Assembly (NCBI GenBank): GCA_035582835.1
Contig: JAYKAV010003424.1
Coordinates: 30,830-94,829, forward strand
From: Phoebastria nigripes
Taxonomy: Eukaryota > Chordata > Aves > Procellariiformes > Diomedeidae
DNA length: 64,000 nucleotides
Direction of reading: 5' to 3'
Within the stretch, counting starts at the first letter, position 1. Each line of letters begins with the position of its first letter. Of this stretch, positions 35,656-48,383 are shown piece after piece. The translations under genes were made by a program, and so were the position numbers. The notes beneath the pieces are model-generated. The model saw nothing but the letters and a program-made list of their open reading frames with translations. It was not told the origin of the DNA and did not search any database.

Positions 35656-38600
35656 ACGTTAGCTTAATCTGCTTTTAGGCTCATGATCCACAAAACAGAA
35701 AAAGCATAGCCACACAGGAATAGTGAGGACTCAGGAGAAATAAATGGTAGAAGAGAGAGACAGGGAGTGAAATACACACAGTATCTGGAGGATATCTGAA
35801 CATACATGAAATACTGAGTCCTCAACAGAGAATACAATATGAAAAACAATGGTAAGAACTTAACCAGGTGGAATTAGTTTCACAATAAGTAGCAACCTGC
35901 TACTGAATTGGAATGGAGGAAATACAGTGCACTGGAAAACTTGAGTATGCTATGGTACTTAACTTAAATTTGACAGTATTTACATACCTTATGGCTATAC
36001 AGTTTGCTAAAGCTAAACTGTTACTTGCATAAAAATATAACCCTAAGAAACATTAGCTGCTTTGTAGATGGTCAGAGGGATACGCAAATGAAGAAATGAC
36101 TAGTACCATTAATGGTCCATTACATCAGTCCTGGATAGACTTTTGCAGGGCCCTACTAGGTGTAATCCCAGACCTGTCAATATTTTGAAATTCAAAAAGC
36201 AGGCCAGATTTCTGGACATGTGGCTGACTGGTCTGTTCTAAAGGAGCACGACCCCTCCCCATATTACCATCTGGGAACTCTCAAACTTAAGGCTGCTTTT
36301 GCAGACTTTACCAAATGATTGATAAGTGTAAAGCACAGTATGTCGTAACAGTTCTGGCCACATCAGACTGATTGCAACTCCATACTTTGAGTCTGTCATG
36401 TCTGGGTATATCAGTCTTCTCTTGTGTGTGCTGCTTGGTGGATCTGAACCCAGGTAGAAACTCTGATGTCTGGATGCCTGATTTGCTGCAGGTGAGCAGA
36501 TCAAGCACATAGGTGGTCATTATGTTCTGGATGCATTTGACTCATACAGAGTAAATCTTCACAAATGGATTACTGTTGATTTATCTTGGGGCCACTCATC
36601 TTGGATTTCTGGACAATCAGTAGTGTGGTCTGAAAGACCGATAGTTTCCACCCTAACTGGACCACTAGCCATCTGGAAATCCCAGACAGATGGCCATATT
36701 CCTGGGTTTTTTGATTGCAAAATTAGTACGAAAATTGAAAAGAAAAACATAAAACGTAGAGGTCAAAGTGCGACATCAGTTAAGGTTTGAAGTTCACACA
36801 TCAGCCAGTTAGTGCCTATACGTATCATCTAGGGAAGAGATTGTATCCAGCTGTAACAGTAGTAGCCACAACACCACAGTGGGAAGCCTTATTCCTAGAT
36901 GTTCCTTGAGAACTATTTTGAAGCCTTATCATCAGCCTTCATCATCATTCCTGTCCTGTCTCAGAGAGCAGCATCTATGCCACAGCATAGATAGATACCA
37001 GTTTTATACTAATGACAAAAGCTGAGTTACTCATACTGCACTGAATTACTTCATAATCTAGAGAAGACAGTTTTACTAACAAGCACGTCCTTGGTAAAAA
37101 TATAAATTTTACTTACAATACTTGAACGAACAAGGGAGTGTGACAAAATATATGTTCATTTAGTTAATTAATCTAGTAAACTATTTATATACAGTTTATA
37201 ATCATCAGTAGTCATTACACATCCTTCTCATTATACTCTGTTTCAGGTTGGAAGACATTACTGAGACACTGGGTGACATATTTTAATAAGTGTGAGCACA
37301 TAAAGCTGAATATCATTCACACCTGGAAGACCTAGCCATTCAAAAACCTTATCTTAACTCTTAATATAAACTCCTAAACAAATGTGATAAAAATCTTACT
37401 TTCCTATTTGCATTGCTCTTGAATTAGGGAATGATGTTTATGGGTATCTCCAGCTTTATTTAATCTAATCTTTCAGTGGTATGTTAAACTCCATTATAGT
37501 CTTGGCATGTTCCAATCAGAAACATGAATTTTTCAGACTTTGTAAATATATCCTACTTAAAGTGCTAGTCTCACTGCAACTTTCATTATGAGGACACTAT
37601 TGCTGCCTCTGTTATACTTGTGCAAAGTAAAAATAAATATTCTAAAAATCCGAGTCTGATCTCACTTATTCTGCTGTAAATCAGAAATAACTGCACAGGA
37701 ATCAATGCAGTTTCATTAAGGGCATTGTTATCTATCTCCTAGGCTGAAAGTTGTATGCCTGCATCATTAGGAAGGAGAGAAATAAACAAATGTGTTTTTC
37801 TTCCCTCTCATGAAGAGGATTATGCACAAAGCAAAGTGCATCAATACGTGACTATTTTAAATTTCAAGAGTTTAGCAAGTGTGTACCATAGTTCATGCCT
37901 TATTGTAATCTGAAAATGTAGTGCTTATTTTTAAGAACTAGCACACAACTTTAAACAACTCTAACATGAACTTCTGAAATAACAAACAATGCACCTCTAA
38001 TGGAGTCTATGTTTTGAGAACATGATGAAACTAACTTCACAGGTATATGTACACTACTTCTGATTCATGCCAGAGTAGAACAAAATGCCATTAATGTTTG
38101 GCAAATGTCTTTTGCCAAGTGATATTATATAATTATATAATTTCTGTCTTTCCTGGCATAAATCTCTATGGCAATATTATTACTTGAATATCCTCCTAAA
38201 CTTAGTTATTTCCAATACATACTGATATAATTTTTTCTGTATTTTGAACAGCCCTAATTTAGTATATGGGAATATAAATAAGTAGGGAAAATAGACTGAT
38301 TTTCCTCATCCTCTCACAATCTGAAGCCAGCTTCTGAAGTAAAGTTTTGGATGCAGGCTTCTCATAACTAAATGAACTGGACTGATATTCTTTTCTGCTG
38401 TAAGATGAAGTCTTACGTTGTGTTCCTCATCAGAATATGCTCGGGAGTGAGTAAAAGAAGAGCATGCTCATATGCCAAGAAAATAAAAATAAATGCATAT
38501 TTATTTTATAGGAGAAGAAAAAAAAAAAATCTATGTTTAAAGCTGCTATATGGGACTATTCCACTATCTACAATTCTGTGCAGGTGAATGTACCTTCTTT

Positions 38601-40373
38601 TCCATCAGTGTTAATTATTCTGAACAGAAAGTTAATGCTGTTTCTGGTAGCTCAGCTAAATCATTCAAAGTTAGTTCAGGTGTCTCTGCATCAGTGAATG
38701 GTATGTATCTTGTAAGCACAACCTGCAGGAGAGCTATCCTTTATGTTTGTCCCTTAAGTTACCATATGGGCTACATTCTCTTCTCTGCCACCTGCTCTGC
38801 ATGTACGTTCAGGCCACATGCTGGCCTTCAGGGGGTGATTAGCTGTTAAATGTAATTACTTGATTTTACTGGTTCAGATATTTCACACTTTTTTGCTAAG
38901 TGCTCTGTAGTCCTACAGGTTTATTAGCTTAGCAACTAGTATGTCCCCTTTCCACTGCTTCCGGCTTCCAGAGGGTTGTTTTGTCAGGTCTCACTGTTTT
39001 TACAAAGTTGACAATTAGTGTTCTTTAACGACCTTTTAAATACTCAACTTCTGATTCTCATCTCACTTTAGTGTCTGCCAAGGAAATCTAACTCATTTCA
39101 GGTGTATTAAACTGGCAGGGTAGACTTTGTTCCTAGATTTGGGTTTGTAGAACAAAAAGTGGGGAAAGAACAAGAGGTCCCACCCCAACTACATATGATT
39201 GTTTTCTATTCTTTTGTTCCTTATAGCCCCTGCCTTTAGCATCTGTCACTTGAATGACTCTTTTTTGTTTGATTACTTCCTTGTTCTTTGTTCTTATAAA
39301 GTAAATGAAAATTCAGTAACAGAAAAGCACAAGTATCGGTTAGTAAATGTCTTTTGCACACCTTCTTGAAGAGGAAATATACAAGGCAAGAGAAAAGAGA
39401 GGGGGGAAAAAGGAAGTGATAAAAGAAAAAAAAAATATTGGGGAAAAATCTTGGGAAAGGGCAAGGACAATGGGGAATGATGAAGTAGTTGTCAAAAAAA
39501 AAATGTACTGCAAAACATAGGATAGGGAAATACAGTTGCTGAGTTTGAATTAATGAAAGGAACCCAGCCCACCATAACATACCGAGTTTTCCTTTAGACA
39601 GTTTCAAGAACTCTGAAATTATGAAAAAGAAACAAGAAAATATAGAACAACGTGAAATGGAGTCCATTTATGAAATAAGTTCCATTTCACTTATTCAGGT
39701 ATTTGTCCCCAGTTTGCAACTTGGTACACCTTTCTGCACTTCTTTTTTTCTGAAGTCTGGTGTAGATTAGTCCCCTTCCAGGCTTTTTGAGGTAGTTTAC
39801 TGCTAATAAAGAATATGTTGCATTACCTCGAAACACTCATTTCATCTTCTGAAGGGTCCTTTCAAATGTTTCAGTCAATGTGCATTATAGTGCACAGGTT
39901 ATCTCCAAAAGTCCATTTCATGTATAAAGGCAAAATTTTCCAGAGTGAATACACAAGTGATCTGTAATTCTTTTGTGTTTGCTCTCTATGGAATTACTGA
40001 GGACACTGTGCACTTTAATATGGTATTCATGAGCCTGTGTATAAAAAGTCCACTTCAAATCTATGTAAGTTATTATATTTAGAAGCTTCAACCATTCGTC
40101 TAGCTGTTCTGCTGAATATTTAGAGCACAGGAAAAATGGGAAGAAGATGAGACATAACTTTGGGAAAATGGGGTTTAGACCTCCTTTATTACATTTATTC
40201 CCATATTTCATCATCAAAAAGACCAACAACTTTTTCTTGTAGCAAACATAGGAAGATCCATGACAAAGTAGGGTCTGTTGAGGAATGGGCAAAAGAATTT
40301 AAGGAGAAAACAATCAAAGTAGTAGCAAGAGCACAGATACCAGGTTAAGATATCTCCTTCTTCCCCCCAGAAA
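35656..40373. other. AT-rich DNA without recognisable gene
   Basis: About 4.7 kb with no supported gene. The 143-codon minus-strand frame at 39236-39667 is a product of a purine-rich plus strand (39395-39475) that yields Phe/Pro-rich translation. The block 36230-36750 is slightly GC-richer but unrecognised. Confidence 0.55.
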
Positions 40374-40445
40374 AATAAAAAAAAAAAAACAAACAAACAA
40401 ACCCAAACAACCAAAACCAGAACACCACAAACAAACAAACAAACC
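40374..40445. repeat. A-rich and CAAA microsatellite
   Basis: An A run followed by imperfect CAAA units (acaaacaaacaaac twice, separated by degenerate units). Simple sequence, no gene. Confidence 0.9.
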
Positions 40446-40706
40446 CTTTTATTTCAATAACATCTTATCTTTGCTGTCAAAGAATAAAGAACTGGAATCC
40501 AGCATAGAAGCAAGAGGACATGAGTCCTTTGATCACTCCTTTGCCTCTCACTCCTGGATGAGAACTGTTTCCTCCACAGAGTGAGGAGTACATACCATAG
40601 GGCTATAGCAAGAATCTGCAATTTCTACACAGGGACGAGGAACTGATGTGAGTCAGAGAAGGTCTGGAAGGTAAAGACAACAGGATATGGAACATAGGTG
40701 AAAATG

Positions 40707-40709
<3 letters not shown>

Positions 40710-40755
<46 letters not shown>
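40710..40755. repeat. poly-T homopolymer, 46 bases
   Basis: A pure T run that creates false poly-Lys translations on the minus strand. It lies 46 bases upstream of a solo LTR. Confidence 0.93.
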
Positions 40756-40758
<3 letters not shown>

Positions 40759-40801
40759 GTCTGGAAAAACATCCTTGCAGCACAGTTTAGAATTAGACAG
40801 G

Positions 40802-41352
40802 TGTCCTGGTTTTGGCTGGGATAGAGTTAACTTTCTTTCTAGTGGCTGGGGTGGTACTGTTTTGGGTTTGGTATGAGAGGAATGTTGACAGCCCATTGAT
40901 GTTTTGGTTCTTGCATGTGGTGCTTGCACCAGGGACTTTTCGGTTTCCCATGCTCTGCCAGGTGCACCAGAAGCTGGCGGGGGAGCATAGCCGTGGCAGC
41001 TGACCCAGCTGGCCAACGGGGTATTCCATACCATGTGACGTCATGCTCNGTATATAGACTAGGGGGCATGATCTGGGAAGGGGGGATTTCTTCTTGGGCT
41101 GGGCATCGGTTGATGGGTGGTGAGCAGTTGCATTGTGCATCGCCTGCTTTGCATATTCTATTATTGTTGTTATTATTATTATTATTAATACTGTTCTACT
41201 CTGCTTTATTTCAATTATTAAACTGTTTTTATCTCAACCCACGAGTTTTCCTACTTTTGCCCTCCCAATTCTCTCCCCCATCCTACCGGATGTGGGGGTG
41301 TGAGCGAGCGGCTGCATGGTGTTTAGTTGCTGGCTAGGGTTAAACCACAACA
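40802..41352 (+). mobile_element. solo LTR, ERVL-like, subfamily 2
   Basis: A 551-base solo LTR that starts TGTCCTGGTTTTGGCTGGG and ends TTAAACCACAACA. The flanking 5-mers are acagg (40797-40801) and acaga (41353-41357), 4 of 5 matching. Its first 60 bases, promoter core and last 130 bases match the LTRs at 21.9 and 52.3 kb. The stretch between TATA and polyadenylation signal is different (ggcatcggttgatgggtggt and an ATT-repeat run, 41161-41189), so it is another subfamily. An ATTAAA signal is at 41217-41222. No internal retroviral sequence is present. One N at 41049 lies just upstream of the TATA element. Confidence 0.93.
41036..41056 (+). promoter_or_regulatory. LTR promoter core: CRE palindrome plus TATA-like
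   Basis: TGACGTCA at 41036-41043, overlapping CATGTGAC, is followed by tatata starting near 41051. Same layout and spacing as in the other two LTRs, with a weaker TATA (tatatagac). Activity is inferred. Confidence 0.65.
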
Positions 41353-41357
41353 ACAGA

Positions 41358-44300
41358 ACTCCCCAATCCAACACAAGGCAAAACAGTTTCAGCTAACAGC
41401 TTTTATGCCAGGAATTTTAAATTGTGCACAAGGCCAAGTTTTGGATGGTACAGAGATCCCTACACCATATGATATCATCAGTGTGAGCTTTTGAGGTGCC
41501 TTTCACATCTTGTTGACTGTTCACTGATAATCTGACAGGAAATAAAAATTCAGTGAAATGCAAAATTAGAGTAGAATAATCACAGAGTTAAAACAAAGTG
41601 CCGTGAGCAGAAAGGCACAGAAAACAGAGTCTAAAATGAGACTTTCAGCTGTGTCTGCTCTGCGACTTCACAAATTCCCTGGCAGTCTTAACCCCAGTTT
41701 TGCAGATTCATGACTTCTACATCTGTGGAAATTCCAGTTCTAAGTTTTATTGCACTTCCTTCTAATACATGTTTGCATTATTTATGCAACCCATCTTTAA
41801 TCTAATATTAACATCTATTATTAATAGACCCAATTACAAATCTAGGAGTCAATATACATCTAGTACTGTCATTTATTTTGTTGTAAATCAATGGTCTACC
41901 TCCTTCCATTATTTATAGATACATTTTCTATTTTGTATTAGGAATTCATTTAAAGAATTTTCAGATTCAGTGAAAAGCCCACTTACTGAGACTTCCAAAA
42001 GAAGACCAAAAGAGTAAAAAGGATCCTTAGAGGTATTAATACTAGACAGAAATCAACAGCCTGATGGACAGGAAAAAAACAAGTATTTTATATAAACTAC
42101 TAATGTAAATGTATAATAGATATTGCACACAAGTGGCAAATCTATGTTATTACCATATGAGTTGTAGGGACATTTTTATGTTACATTAGAAAAGAAAAAC
42201 TACTGATCAGTAAATGCAAGTATTTCCAAAACTAATATCCACCTGGGGTTGTACTACAGTTACCTGCTTTGAACTTGATCCTGCTTATTTTCACATGGGA
42301 GTGAAAGTATCAGAAAATCAATCAGACCTATCTGGTTTAATACCTAAATATTTAAGATGCTTTTGCATTAAAGTGCACTCCATTGACTGAGGCAAAAAAA
42401 TTGATCTTTTCATTTGTGTCTTTAAAATACTATTTGAAAATCATTTTCTGGAGGAAAATGAACACACTTATCTTTGCTATTTTCATATGCTTTTGTAATG
42501 TTGCTCTGTGACTTTAACACTGTTTATCCTGCCTGTCAAAGGAGATGTGAACTGTGTTCTACTCAGTCAAATTTGGCTTCTAAATCATTATTGATATAGA
42601 TTAATTTTAGACAGCCTGGTCTTTCAAACTCCTATTATATCCCAAATAACTAACTTGCTTCCATTGCAGATTGAGATTGGTTACATTAAAAGGAAAAAAT
42701 AGTGACAAGAATTAGATATACAACCATTTGTTTATGCACATATTTGCATTAATATTCCCAAAATAAAAATTTCCCAAATACTACAGGAATCAAAGAAAAG
42801 AGAGAGAGATTTTTCTTAACAATGTCAATTTTTTTTTTTTTTTTTTTTTTTAATGCCAGGACTCTGTGCAAACGGTTTCTCTGTTTTGTTTTTGTATCTT
42901 GTTAATTTTGTGATGCTAAACAGCATGGATACTAGTGGCCCAGTGCTTGAATGCCTACTCCAACCCTATTTTATTTACTACAGCTGTACAGCTTAATTAA
43001 AAAAAAAAAAATCAATTCCTCAGTGATTGTATACACATAAAAACAATCACACTGCTTATCTGAAGTCTTACTTCAGCCTCATCTTGAAGGTTAGTAATTC
43101 TTTTAATGCCTACTCTTAAGAAAAAGAGCTATAATGTCCACCAGCGGTGCCCATATTTAAAGATACGTTCTTGGATAAGGACTCCTACTAAGCAATAAAA
43201 AAATGAGCTGAATCTGTGAGCAATATATACCAACACAATTAAGTAATACGATGTTAATCATAAGTATAGCCCTTGTGCCTAACAAAGTCTAAAACTGTGT
43301 AAGAGAAATCTGAGACAGACTTGAAATACCATATGGAAAGGTCAACTTGATATTTCTGTGATAGCACAAATACATCCTAAATGCTATGGAAATGGCAGTA
43401 ACATGGTATTTGCATTACGGAAAAAAGCTAGAATGATCAGTCATTTACCTAATTTAATAGAGAAAGATGCAGAAGAAGGGGTTTATAACGTCTGTATTAC
43501 CCATGAAAAGAATTACTAATAAATATAAAACTTCAGCTTTTTTGAGTAGCTAGTGGTATGGGAGATAGCAGCCATACTAATGCTAAAGTTACTATAAGCC
43601 ATGTGGAGTTTGCTGTGATGATGCTGTAGTGGTAATTTGATATTCTCATTTACTGTTTGGAAAAGTGGAATATGTGTAGATTAAGAAAGGACTAAAACAG
43701 TCTCACTCCAGCTTCTTTATGTGCTTTCCATTAAATTAATCACTCACATATACCGAAGTAATTTGTGATTTTTTTTATTTCCTCACCAGATCCTCATTAC
43801 CAGTTATTTGTCAAAACAAAGTAGGTTTTATGGCTGAGACAGAAGGAAAAAATGCAGGAGGAAAAAAAAGTATAGTAGTGTGCTAGAAGACAGTGCTTTA
43901 GTAATAATTTAAAAGTGAAAAAAAGAAATGTTACTTTACCTCCTTTTCCATTAGAACCTTGAAATGATTGAAGCCTAGAAGAGCACATGATCATGGAGGC
44001 TGACTCACTGCGTAACACAGGCAAAAGTTACTGAGCAATAATTCCTGCATCCGTAACTTCTTTGTGAGCCCAACTTTTAAAAGGATGGTGGGTGTTTAAA
44101 TATAAAGACTTGTGTGATGGAGAATGTACCCCATTACTAGCAAATGGTTAAATATCTTCATGATTTAAAATACACACTTTATTTTTAAACCAAGGTGGTT
44201 TTTTTAACCATCTTCCATCCCATTTATATTGCTATTCTTTTGTGTGATAGGTTAAAGTTCTGTCTTCCTAAGCAGGTAATTACTGATTGTGATCAAACTA

Positions 44301-44384
44301 CCAATTAATAATACCTATTTAAGCTGAGTGGTTTGGATTCCTTTTAGCTTTTTCTGTACGGTAGATATTCTAGACTTCAAATAA
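41358..44384. other. AT-rich DNA without recognisable gene
   Basis: About 3 kb with no supported gene or repeat family. A T run of 23 lies at 42829-42851 and a 13-base A run near 42998. Confidence 0.55.
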
Positions 44385-44605
44385 TTCCTTCACACCTTTT
44401 GTGAACCTTTTCCAATTTGTAAATAGTTTTTCTAAAGCATAGACACCACAAACTGAATTTCAGATTTTGAGTGAGGATCTCACAAAATACATCTGAAGGT
44501 AATGACTTCTCTTTTTTCTACTTGGTAATTCTTGTTTTATCTAGCCCAAGAGCTGCTTTTATTCCATTATCTACTGTTGCAGACCAGGAACAGAATACCT
44601 TTGAG
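44385..44605 (-). mobile_element. ancient CR1 ORF2 fragment
   Basis: Diverged CR1 sequence on the minus strand, in an order matching the C-terminal ORF2 region. Anchors on the plus strand are gaaccttttccaatttgtaa, aaactgaatttcaga, gagtgaggatctcaca and ggtaatgacttctc, then gtaattcttg and agagctgcttttattcc. They correspond to the better-preserved gctggacgcagtactccag and ggtctc.ccagagcagag region of the 20.7 kb copy. No frame survives. It belongs to an old CR1 lineage and is the most diverged CR1 I can still recognise here. Confidence 0.72.
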
Positions 44606-45020
44606 CCAACACAGGATTTATAATTTCCCAAACCAGGTTTTTGCCTTACAGTTGACTACACTCTCATATTTGAACAACGTAACAATTACCTGTTTGTACT
44701 ATTAATATGATTCAGAAAAAATACAATTATTGTGGGATGAGGAAAACATCCAATAGCATCTATAGCTCTCTTCTTACCAAACAAATTGATTTTTTAACCA
44801 GAAAAATGAAACTTCAAGTAAGAGCTGTTATATTGTTGTGTTCACAAGAGCTGTGTATTTTCCCTAGCCAAATATGTTCTGGAAGAGGGGTGGTGTTTAT
44901 TTCTGAAGTTTGTATATTATCAGACAGTATATTTGTATATATTTTACAGAGCTAAACTGGCAGTTTCTAAGATGTCCTTTCTGGCTTACAGTAAAGCATA
45001 CAGGTTGGGGAAAGTTTAGA

Positions 45021-45024
<4 letters not shown>
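44606..45024. other. unassigned AT-rich DNA
   Basis: About 420 bases with nothing recognisable. Confidence 0.5.
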
Positions 45025-45052
<28 letters not shown>

Positions 45053-45074
45053 NTTTTTTTTTTTTTTTTTTTTT
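45025..45074. repeat. poly-T homopolymer, about 50 bases
   Basis: A T run with one N at 45053. Same type as those at 496 and 40710. Confidence 0.93.
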
Positions 45075-47577
45075 AAGTACAAATTTAAATGTGCTGTGGA
45101 GAAAACAGAGATTTAGAGTTATATGCAATTAGTTTCAGATACTCTGTCTTTGACAGATATGTACTGTCTCAGCTACTGGCAGGCTGAGGAACAAAGGTTT
45201 ATAGAGCAGATTTTCCTGTCAGACTTGGAGAAGGGGGAATTCATTACTCACAGAAACATTTTCTCTATAGTCATATATTACAACCTACTGAGTACATGTC
45301 CATTTTTATTTGCTCTCAGCTCTGGAAGACAGTAACTAGCACAGAAGTCCAAGTCAGGAATTAAAACTGTAAAAAGAAAAAATGCCCGAATGAGGAAAGA
45401 ACCCCATTTTTTTCTAAACATGACTCCAAGGTGAGCATACAATTTATCCTTTTTGGTGCATCAGTTCATGGTACATCTGGGACTGACATCTGCGATTTCA
45501 ACAACTACTCTAGTTGGCCTTGTTTTTCAATTGGCTGCAAAGGGCTTGACTTCTGCTTTTTTCACTCCCTTCCTGCTTGTTGCAACTGCCCTTTTCACTC
45601 TGCCATCTCTGTTATGATTCTGAGGCCTCTCAAACATTTCAGTAATAATGTGGCAGTGAAGGCATAATATTATAGCTAACACATTCCGTTCATTCTGACT
45701 TCAATGGTTTCAGAGCAATCGCATATTAAATTTTTGCCACAGTTTGGTACAGTATTAATTTGGGGGAAAGATCAAGCAGGTACTAGGTAAAATGAGATGG
45801 TGATAGTCTTTGGGCTCTTATGGTAGCAGCTAAAACGGCACATGTGAACAGGTCTTAAAATTGGTTAGAAGATACAAGAAAATGAAGTGTCACTGCAAAG
45901 TGGATTACATTTTGCTACATAATCTTGATTTTATTGACTTGCTTATGGACTTTGGTGAGGGGGAGAAAGTGGCTGTACTATTCCTTTCTATTGGGAGATA
46001 AACTGAACACAGAGTCTGTGGGTAATTAAACCATATTTTGCTTTCAAATTTCTTCACAGATATTAGTGAACCAGTCCTGAAAATCTCAGTAACATTAGCN
46101 TAAGTGGATCCCCATGTCTCAAGAAGTTCAGTTAAACCAGTATAACTGCACACAGGACCACAGAGATGACCAAAAGCAGGTCAGTAAAACCCTGAACTTA
46201 GTTTACCAACATCTGTAGAGCATCTTGGAAATAAAAGCTACTAAATAAGTGTTAAATGTAATAGTAGAAGGGGATAAGTGAGACCAAGACATTTCTATAG
46301 TATGCTTCCCAAACTATGAATATGTGCAGTTCATGCTAGTACATATACCAACAAAATTGCTAGAAGTATATGAAATATTTTTGAACATTCTCTCACAAAA
46401 TACATTTTCAACCAAAAGAAATACTTCTTCTTTTAAATTTTATTAAAACTTTTTTTCCATTTTTCAATTAAAAACCCTGAGTTGTATGATATTACAACAC
46501 TATATTTTAGTTGTCTGGTTTTTGGATAAAACCAGATTGCTATTAAAAGCAGATTGGATAAAAACAGATTGCTATTTTTCACTTTCTACCAAAAAAAATA
46601 ACTAGTTTCCTAGTAACTTCCATTAAAAATCACTGTATGACAATGATCCAAGTGCTTAATTTTCTGTGACTGATTGATTGAACTCACATTGTCAGGAGCA
46701 ATTTACCTCTATAAAATACAAAGCAGATTCTGGCTCATTCTAAATAGCAAACAATACTTTATTACTTCTTTTTAGAGATGAAAGCAATTCATTTTAGGGT
46801 CCAAATAATACAAAGAACCTGGCAAGAATAGTGTGTATCTGTTCATTTACTGAGAAATGGAAAGTCACAAATGAGAAAAAAACCTACAAAAACTAGTCTT
46901 ACTGTGCTCTACAATGAAAATAATAAAAGCTTTAAAATTCACTACTGAAATTTTCAGATATGAAGTAGGTGCTGCTTTCTTCATATTTTTATTTGATTTT
47001 CTTTTGCTTTTACACATCATAAATATGAGCTCAGCCTTTGAATAAACGATAAGCAGCTCTATATGCTCCCTAATAGAACTAGCTCATAACCTTTACAAGG
47101 CAGCACTCTTTTCATATTTAGGTTTGAGGATGACATTTTTTAGCTGTCCTCGTTATTATCAAAGAACAGTTATATTTTATAAAGGAATAGATTTGAGTGG
47201 GAATTCCCCATTAGGTATATTTTATTAGCTTTGCTAAATTTGAATAATGTGGCCACTGACATTAGAAACTCAGTAAGTTGTGCAGTGTGAAAGACAAAAC
47301 CAACCTAAAACTGATCTTTAGAGAAATCTAATGTATACATATCCCCTTGAAGAGAATAGTAGCTGTTATGATGAATGTTGCTATGGATAAAGATCAGAAC
47401 AATCATACTATGGCAGAAATAAAGATAAACAATACCTGAGACTAGAGATAAGTTAGCTAAATTCAGTAAAGGTTTTGAAGGCTGAAAAGTGGTTGGAAAC
47501 CTCAAAAACCTGTTAATATGATGTTTGCTTTTCACTCTGATCTATATTATACAGAAAGTATCATTAGACATTTGGTG
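45075..47577. other. AT-rich DNA without recognisable gene
   Basis: About 2.5 kb with no supported gene. It contains a small 32-base-period tandem duplication at 46522-46576. Confidence 0.55.
46522..46576. repeat. short tandem duplication, period 32
   Basis: Two 23-base units beginning ttggataaaa and ending cagattgctatt (46522-46544 and 46554-46576) differ at one base. Confidence 0.85.
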
Positions 47578-47664
47578 GATGTGACAGTGTTAGGTTTACG
47601 GTTGGATTTGATGATCTTAAGGATCTTTTCCAACCTAAATGATTCTATGATTCTATAATTCTAT
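47578..47664 (+). mobile_element. CR1 3' UTR and tail fragment
   Basis: A short plus-strand CR1 3' end. Anchors are gttaggtttacggttgga, gatgatcttaaggatctttt and ccaacctaaatgattctatg, then repeated attctat. The wording of the 3' UTR matches the 5.2 kb copy, not the 20.7 kb group. It is extremely truncated, with no ORF2 left. Confidence 0.93.
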
Positions 47665-48232
47665 ATTCAAGAATCAGAATTTAAATATCACAAAAAGTTT
47701 CAATCTGCAATGACATATTATTTAATATTCATTTCAGAGCATTTGTACATCTCAATGAACCTACACAGAAGTATCAAGATCTGAAATACTGTGTTAAGCT
47801 CATCATTTGCCCTGCCTTATGGTGTTTGTTTTACACAGTTCAAAGCCTGTCCCATTTGTTACTGTTGTAAAAGAAACCTTGCAGATTTCTGCACACCAGC
47901 TTCACTTGAAGTTGATACAAATGTCATCCAAGAAGAAAACTTAAAAGTCCTAAAAAATACATAGACAAGAGCTTTCAGGGTTTCCAGATGCCTGCTATAA
48001 AGGCAAAAACCAACATACTTTATCCAGCTGGAAAGCCAACTCTAATTAAATTAGATTTTGAGAGAGAACTTCCACAGAGAGTCAGCAGAAGCCCATTTTA
48101 AGCTATGAAGTTCTAGATGAAACAATTGTAAGTGAATTCAAGGCCATTTAAAGGAATCCAGTTAACTTGGTAAATATCTTGTCCAAACCAAGAATTATTC
48201 CGTTATGCTAAACTGAATACTGAAACAAAGCA
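47665..48232. other. unassigned AT-rich DNA
   Basis: About 570 bases with nothing recognisable. Confidence 0.5.
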
Positions 48233-48383
48233 TATGCTTGCTTTTTTATAGTGATCACAGCAATGTGCCAAATTGAATGGAGTAAAGTCATTGATTTGAT
48301 CAATCAGGTACTGTAAATGGAAACCCAGCTGATGAATCACGCTGACTAATGATCATGAAATATTAAGCAACATATGTTGAAAA
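48233..48383 (+). repeat. unidentified dispersed repeat pair, copy 1
   Basis: It matches 56368-56513 in the same orientation with indels. Anchors in order are tgctt.ttttata, agcaatg, gtcattga.ttga, ctgt.gtaaa and tggaaacccagctgatga, then weaker similarity to gttgaaaa. The family is not recognised. The longest exact block (tggaaacccagctgatga) is 18 bases. Confidence 0.68.

Noticed and set aside
39236..39667. 143-codon minus-strand frame
   Set aside because: It is antisense to a purine-rich plus strand, giving Phe/Pro/Cys-rich low-complexity translation. No start context, domain or splice support.
40603..41140. Overlapping minus-strand frames of 143 and 115 codons
   Set aside because: They read through the T46 tract (poly-Lys) and the antisense of the solo LTR. 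Composition is explained by those elements and no protein motif is present.
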